Below are positions 38,301 to 46,479 of a stretch of 64,000 nt of DNA, in pieces (position 1 is the stretch's first letter; the number at the start of each line of letters is the position of its first letter). This DNA is from Brienomyrus brachyistius. Lineage: Eukaryota; Chordata; Actinopteri; Osteoglossiformes; Mormyridae. The stretch covers positions 186,001 to 250,000 of the forward strand of contig NW_026042440.1 in NCBI RefSeq assembly GCF_023856365.1. Reading direction: 5' to 3'. A model generated the notes under the pieces. The model saw only the letters and a list, made by a program, of their open reading frames with translations, did not search any database and was not told where the DNA came from. A program made the translations under genes and the position numbers.

Positions 38301-41300
38301 CAGAGAGTGTGGGTACCCTTGCAAGTAAAACTGTAACCTGTGTGTGTCTCATAAATGTGGAGTTGGGGTGGAAACGCCGGGCGCTTTCCCCAACATAGAA
38401 TTTGGTCCTTCGAGCCGGATCCGAGGAACCCCGAAGACGTCTCCAGTACGCCGAGAGAAGCGACACCGAAGTCTGTCGACAGCCACTCGAAGTCGGGTGC
38501 AAGAAAGACCTGTGATGTGAATTCGTCATCAGGCCGGTGGTTAGAACTGCGCTCGACGTCTGGTGATGTCTGAAGGACCTCGGTGACGGATCAGAGAGCA
38601 CACTATACAGGTGAGAGATATGGCACCTAAGTGAGTAGGTGGCCAAGTGAGAGATACGGCACCTAAATAAGTAGGTGGCCAAGACATGCATGTGGTTGAG
38701 GTTAGCCGAAATTAACCGGGAGAGAAAGTAGGCGTTGTTGGAAATATATACAGTGTTGTATGTGGATGTGTTTTTATAGGTTTTAGATTAACCTACACGA
38801 TCCACCCTAAAAGCAACAACATACTGGTGACTGAAGGATCAAGGACGGGTTTCATCCCTGAAAACTAACACCGCTGCTCTAATAGGGAGCAGTAGAAGGC
38901 CGTGTTAGTGTCCTCCTGAGGTCTCATGCCAGAGACTTGCTTTTAGGATTTTTTATTTTTTGTAGTGTATCCATTAAAAGGTAACAATGGGGAAGAATCA
39001 AAGTAAACAAATGGAACTAGAGGGAGATGAGAAGTTTATGGAAGGATATAAGCCAGGATCAGGACAAATAAGTAGTCAGAGATGGAGGAAAAAAACATGG
39101 GTTTGAAGGAAAACTCCACACTCCAGATATATTAAAATTACAGGGAAACTTAAAACTGGAGATGTTACAGACTACCAATAAGAAAGAAGGTAAAGACAGA
39201 AAAAAAGAATATGTTTTTTCTGATGCATGGTTAGAACAGAGTAAATTAAGAGATAATAAAAGACAGCAAAAAAAGGGAAATAAGGAGAAAAAATTACAGG
39301 CGACTTTAATTACACTAGATGAGGAGACGGCAACAAAATCTTCTGCCGCTCCAGTTCCCTTACTGCCCCCACAAATTCCAATGATTGCGCCTGCACCAGT
39401 TCCAGCTGTAAATAGACGACAAATAGGAGGAGGGGAATCATCTCGAATGATGACCCGAGGGTCTAACCCTTCTCTGTATCCGTTAAAGGATCTGGAGACA
39501 AGTAAAGTACGCTGGCATCCAAAAAATGACACAGAACAGGAAGACTGGGAGAATGATTTGGTGTGTCCACTCGTAGAAGTGGCAAATCCAAATCGAGGCC
39601 CAAATAATGCAGGACCCGAAACTATGTTAGTATATAGACCCTGGACCGCTGAGGATAGAACAGCGGCTTTAAAAGGAATACCCCCGGTTGAAGAAGGGGT
39701 ACCCGAGTTTTGGACTGCCATCCTAGAATTACAAAGTAGTTTTCATTTGAACGGCAGGGAAATGTATAGATGTCTCAGACAGTTGTTTACCCATAAATGG
39801 GGACGTGTAGCGGGAGACTTCACAGGACATGGTAATAATGATGAAGTCTTAGCACATGACTCGCAGGAACTCATACAAGCATTACGAGACTTGCGAAACA
39901 GGGTAGAGACAGCCTTCGTAAGACGCGCAGACTATGGACGAATAGCGCAATGTAAACAAAAAGATGGAGAGGAACCTGAGGATTTTATGGATAGAATGAG
40001 AGTTGTATTTAGAGGAAACTCAGGGATCCCATTTGATGAAGAGGCAGTAGGAGTGTACCAACAACAGCTAAAACGAGCTTTTGTCGCAGGCCTAAAGCCC
40101 GAATTGCGAAAATATCTTGACAAACATTGGGTACATCAGAATACTGGTTCAGTCCAACAAGCACTATAATATGCTCAACACGCGCAGAAAGCGCAGAAAC
40201 AGGAAAAGACAGACACAATATTCAGCGCCTCAGAAGTAGTAGCGCTAGTGCAAATGAATCCTCCGGGGAGGGGAGGATTCAGAGGAAGGTCAAGAGGCCG
40301 AGGAAGGGGGAGAGGTGTTTTCAGAAACAATTACAGGAATTCGTCTCAGCAAGATAACATTTGCTGGACATGCAGGAAACCTGGACACTTAGCTAGGAAT
40401 TGTAGAGTAGGGAAACAACCATATAACCCAAACTCCATTGAAAACAATGATCAATGACCCCCCTCGGAGGCCCCTGTTACCGACACCATCCGAGGCAAAA
40501 CAGAGGTGATTTTAAGAAAGGAAACGGAGGTCACTTTACAAGACCTTTTAGATAAGGAAATAGATTTACAAGCAGTGTGTCAGTTATTAGCAGAAAGGCA
40601 GTGGGAAACCTTGCCAAGTCGGAAGTTAGTCATAAACGGCAAAGTATATGAATGTCTGTGTGACACTGGAGCATGTAGGACTGTCCTAACCTCCAGTCCT
40701 CCCGGAGTCACATATTCTTCATCAGTCATAAATATAAAAACGGCAGGAGGTCAGACAGACAGACATCAGTTAACAAACCCAGTTGCAGTAAAAGATAAGG
40801 AAACTGGACTTGAATGTCAAGCACAGGTGTTAATAAGCCCTTCTTGTCCTGTTAACTTGTTAGGCCGAGACCTTATGGTACAAATGGGCATTAGCGTGGT
40901 TGCCACAGCCACTGGCATGAAAGCAATCGTAAATGAAGAAGCTTATGTTGTGCAAGGAACCACAACACCACAATATTACTGGTCTCTGGACCTAGGGGGA
41001 ACTGCACAGACACGAGAATTATTGCGGAAAACTAGAGAAAAGCAGTCCCCTAGACAGGCCCAGTTCATGCCTGACGATGCCTTACACGTCACTATGTGGT
41101 ACAAAGACACCCTTGGACCAGATTATGTCTATGACAAAACGTTTCATGCCCTCCAAGACACTTGTATTACCTTACAACATATGTATGTTAACCCCACCAC
41201 TGGGTTTTCAGCAGCCTCAGTCATTTTATCTAACAAGCAACAGGCTGTATTTAGAGAGAGAACACCACACGTATCTCTTTCAAAACCACCCCAGATGCAG

Positions 41301-44300
41301 TGGAGAGATGTAGAGATGTTCTTACGAGATTCTATGCACAGTTACAATGACTACCAACCCGTATCTGGCTCCTGTTGGAGCTATGATGAGAAACACAATG
41401 TGTGGCGGTTTCCTTTGGGATGGAGAGTTCAAACCACTCCCACCACACACTTAAAGGACCCAACCTGACAAATTTTTTCAACCCTGGAGGAGGGATCATG
41501 TCCAGATCTAGATCGCCTCCCAGAAGGGTTGTGGTCGTCCTCCCCCACTGATGTAGGGCTGGTAAAGGGGTTTCCACCTTACAAAGTAATTGTGAAATCA
41601 GAACACCGTCCGGTAGTTAGGCAATACCCATTAAAACCTGAAGCAGAAAAAGGTATAGCCCCTGTAGTGCAAGACATGTTAGCATCAGGAATATTGCGAG
41701 AGGCTCCTGAAGCCACTTGCAACACTCCTATCTTTCCAGTCCAGAAGGGACATACAGGGAAATGGCGCATGGTGCAGGATTTAAGACCGGTTAATAACAT
41801 AGTGCAACATGCAGCACCAGACGTGCCTAACCCACACTTATTGCTCAACTCATTGACTCCTGATAAAAGCTACTTCTCAGTAGTGGATCTTAGTAATGCA
41901 TTTTTCTCAGTACCATTGCACCCTGATTCTCAACATTTATTTGGATTTACCTATAAAGGGAAAAAATATACATATACTAGACTCCCTCAGGGATTTTCTG
42001 AAAGTCCACATGTATATACCATGGCCCTTAGATACTCTATGAGTACCTGTGAAATACCATCACATAGTCAGGTATTACTATACGTGGATGATATCTTAAT
42101 AGCAGCAGATTCAGAACAACATTGCAAAGAAACTACCCTAACTGTGCTTCAGCATTTATACAATACTGGACATAAAGCTTCTAAACAGAAGTTGCAGTAT
42201 TGCAAAAAGACAGTTGTCTATTTAGGGCATAACCTTTCACAAAAAGGTCGCTCGCTGCTAGAGATAAGGAAACAAGCTATACAGGAAGCACCTAAACCAC
42301 AGACTAAACAACAGATGATGTCCTTTTTAGGGCTCTGCAATTATTGTAGAGAATGGTTACCAGATTATGCTTTTCTAGTTCAACCTTTGCAAAATTTAAT
42401 ATACGGGAAGGAGATGACTCTAAAGGACAAAATACAATGGACTGAGGACGGAGAAAATGCTTTTACAAATTTAAAAAGAATGTTGCAAACCAATGTGTCC
42501 CTTGCTCTACCAGATTATCAACAACCATTCACCCTATGTGTAGATGCTAATCAAGGTTATATGAAAGCAGTATTAACACAGCCATTCGGAGCAAAAGAGA
42601 GACCGTTAGCATTCTATTCAAAACGATTAGATGCAGTAGCAGCTGGCTTTCCACAGTGTTTACAGGCATGTGCAGCTGCTGCAGAAGCAGTAAAGGTATC
42701 AGCAGAATTGGTACTTTGTCACCCCCTCATACTTAAAGTTCCTCATTCTGTGTCTCTAATCTTGTTGCAGACACCGCTTCCATTCTTAACACATACAAGA
42801 CATCTTACCTTAGTGTCACTTTTGCTCTCACAACCTAACATTGAACTTCAGCGGTGTGGCCTATTGAACCCTAGCACGCTCCTCCCCACCGCAGAGGATG
42901 GGGAGCCACATTCTTGCAAAGCAACAATAGAAGAACAAACAAAACCAAGAGCAGATATTCTGCAAACTTTTATACCAGGATCAGAAGTTGTTTATGTAGA
43001 TGGCTCAGCATCAAAAAATGATATGGGAAAAAATAAAGTTGGGTATGCTGTAGTTACATCTACTGAAGTGTTAGAAGCCAATGCACTCCCTTCTACTTGT
43101 TCAGCACAAGCGGCTGAACTCTATGCTGTGATCAGGGCATGTGAACTGTTCAAGAACAAGTCACTTACTATCTACACTGATAGTCAATATGTGTTTGCAG
43201 CTGTCCATCACCATGCAAGAGTCTGGAAAAATAGAGGTTTTAGAACATCACAGGGCACATCTCTTACTCATACAAATTTGCTACTTAGATTATTAGACGT
43301 TGTGCATTTACCGACTCACTTTGCACTGTGCAAATGCAAAGCACACCAGACTGATGACTCTGCAGAAACCGCAGGAAATAGTTTTGCAGATAAAACCGCC
43401 AAAGAAGCGGCACTGAAACAACCTACCTTATCAGTGGCAGACATTCTTTTTATAGATAGCGATGTGCTATGTGATGCACAGATTCATGCTCCTAAAATAG
43501 AAGTACAAAGTTGGATCAAAAGAGGAGCAATACAACGAGAGAAAGTTTACTATATGAATGACAAGCCCATCCTACCAAAAAATTTATACAAAACAGCTGC
43601 TTTGGTGAGCCATGGAAATACTCATGTCTCAACAGGAGGGATGGTACATATCATACAACAATATTTCTATGCTATAAATTTTTCTGATTATGCAAAACAA
43701 TTTTGTAGGACATGCTTAATTTGTTGTAAACACAATGCACAAGGAAACATCAGACCAAAACGTGGCCAGTTCCCCACAGCTGAGTATCCGTTTCAAGTTG
43801 TACATATGGATTTTATTGAATTATCTTGGTCACAAGGAAAGAAATACTGTCTAGTTATTATAGACACCTTTTCTAAGTGGGTAGAAATATACCCTGTAAA
43901 GCATTGTGATGCAATGACCGTTGCAAAATGTTTGGTAAGCCATTATTTCCCTACCTATGGCATACCTCATATTATAAGATCAGACAATGGGACTCATTTT
44001 GTAAATCAGACTATGTCCCTTTGCTCACAAGCATTAGGTTTTACGCTTAAGAATCATTGTGCGTATCACCCTCAGAGCGCAGGCTTAGTGGAAAGGACCA
44101 ACGGCACTATTAAAACAAGGCTAAGAAAGACAGTGGAAGAGACAAAAAGGCCGTGGCCAGAATGTTTGTCTCTAGTAAAATTATGGATGAGAATAACTCC
44201 CACTCCTGCAGGATTAACACCTTTTGAAATAGTGTATGGTAGACCATTTCCCCTAGCAACTGAAATGAATGACATAGAAAAAGCAGACCGAGAAAATACG

Positions 44301-46448
44301 CTGGCCGATTGGATGCGTAAACTACTAACATCACAACAAAAACATAGCCCCAGTAGTCTGCCGGTAAATTCTGTTTCTACTCAACAGGATAACTTGCAGC
44401 CGGGAGATTGGGTCCTGGTCAAGGTCCTGTTGCGGAAAGATTGGAGCACACCTCGGTGGGACGGTCCTTATCAAGTCCTCCTTACAACACCAACAGCAGT
44501 AAAGATCGCAGAACGACCTTCCTGGATACACAAAAGTCACTGTAAACCCATCAAGCCCTTATCAGAGGCCTCAGCAACAGAGTAGCAGTGGAAGTCCGCT
44601 ACAAAGGCACAGTAACCAATAGGGTGCTGTTGTCTCAACCCGGTGAAGAAAACAACTGAGCTGCACTCTATTTAGGATGGCCCTGATAGGGTGGGGATGT
44701 GGTAAAGTGACTCTAGGGGTCATTCTTGTTGTAGGACTTGTATGGTTGTCCTGGCTCTCACCAGCTCCATTACAGCACCTACGGCGATGGACCCATGATG
44801 ACTTCCATCTACGCCCGTTGCCCGCTGACCACTCACATCCATTTATGCAAAACTACTGGTACCGATATGTACATGATACTGTAACAGCGAAAAATGTGAC
44901 AAATTGCTATGTTTGTTCAGTAATGCTCACTCATAGTGAAGGACCTACGGTGTATGGCAGAGCTATGAATATCTTCTGCAGGTATAGGATATCAAAGTAA
45001 TGTTTCACTTATATTTTCTTTTGTTTTTCATTTTATTTTTCTGTTGTTTTATTACTGTTATACCATGTTTGAAAATGTTTATTAATCAAGCTCTTAACGC
45101 TGCTTTTCGGACACGCAGTACAATGTTTCTCTCCCTTACCCAAACTATAGAGACAGAGCCTGTTTCCAGCGATGGCGATGAAGAAGACATATAATTCATA
45201 ATGACGGCCGAGCCGAAAGCACCCGTGCAGGGCTCGGACCTGAAGAACCGGAATTAAATGTTTTCCAGGATAATGACAATGTGGTCTAAATGAAGGTTGT
45301 ACCTAAAGTGCTTTTGCAACTTGTACAATGTTGATGCTTCTGATCATACTGTCATGATAAACAGGAGGGACTGTTAGGTTGAAGAAACAGTTGTTAATCA
45401 TTTCTGTATGATCAGCAATGAGTGTAAATATATATGTATACGTTATTTCTTATCTTCTAGCCACATACTCTTAGCTATTGTACTCTAAGTAGGTGGTTAA
45501 CAGCTGCCTACTTAGATAAGAATCTCACTTCCCTCTCTTGCGCCCCCCATTGACTATAAATAAAGAAGACAAGGGGAACCACCCTTTGTAACACATTCTG
45601 CTGTAGTTTGCATTGCAGAGAGTGTGGGTACCCTTGCAAGTAAAACTGTAACCTGTGTGTGTCTCATAAATGTGGAGTTGGGGTGGAAACGCCGGGCGCT
45701 TTCCCCAACAGGGACGTTTCTTAGGTTAGAAACTGCCGTCACTGCAGCCAACACTGACTTTTAAGGAGAGACACTCAGCTCTTCCTATGAGCAGATCCAC
45801 CATGGTGCACAAAATGACAGTATAATTATTATTTTAGGTGACACTTCAAATGTTGCATTATTTCATTCTTTACAAAACGACATTTTTATAACAATGATGT
45901 ATAACAATGTTAATGTGTTTATGTATAATTCATATTTAAATTAAAGTTCATATTTTAGTTAAAAGCTACACCTACAGTACGTATATGAACTTGAATTTGA
46001 ATCCAAACCCTTTTTCGTTCTTCTTCTTTAAATTCAAATATAAATTTCAATGCCACAACCTGTTTTCAACCACAATTCAAATGTAATTCAGATTAACAAA
46101 ATGAACTGAAATTCAAGTTCATATATGTATTCAAAATCCTGAATTTTAGGATACGTATTTGAGAATTTCATTCTCAAATCAGTTCTGAATGGTGCACATC
46201 CCTAGTTCATATGTTAAATCATGCATTTTTTTTTTCAGAGTGAATACACACTGACTGCTCAGATAAATAACGTCAAAAATAATTTTCTTTTGTTGCTTAA
46301 GATTTTTGCACAGTCCTATACTGTATATAACAACTCAAACATTTTTTTATGTTATTTGTTTTAAAGAGGCTGCAATGTGTAACATTAACATCTGTATAAA
46401 GAGAAGGTTAGGCTTTTGGCTGACAGCAAGCAAAATGCAACAAATTGT

Positions 46449-46479
<31 letters not shown>

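Larger units (their letters stand above)
38057..45710 (+). mobile_element. Class-I-like endogenous retrovirus, 7.65 kb, complete with two LTRs
   Basis: LTR - PBS - leader - gag - pro - (2H-like domain) - RT/RNase H - integrase - env remnants - PPT - LTR. Flanked by GGGAC on both sides (38052-38056 and 45711-45715). The integrase C-terminus (WDGPYQVLLTTPTAVKIAER) and pro/pol sharing the gag frame point to the gamma/epsilon-like group. The LTRs show no difference by eye, so insertion looks recent, but gag has a frame break and an internal TAA, there is a TGA between pro and RT, and env is mostly deleted. It lies antisense within the NITR-like gene. Confidence 0.93.

Noticed and set aside
38239..38691. 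Minus-strand 150-codon ORF at the ERV 5' end
   Set aside because: Spans the LTR, PBS and leader in antisense; no domain, and the LTR part recurs in the 3' LTR.
44072..44540. Minus-strand ORFs within integrase
   Set aside because: Shadows of the 1018-codon pol frame on the other strand.
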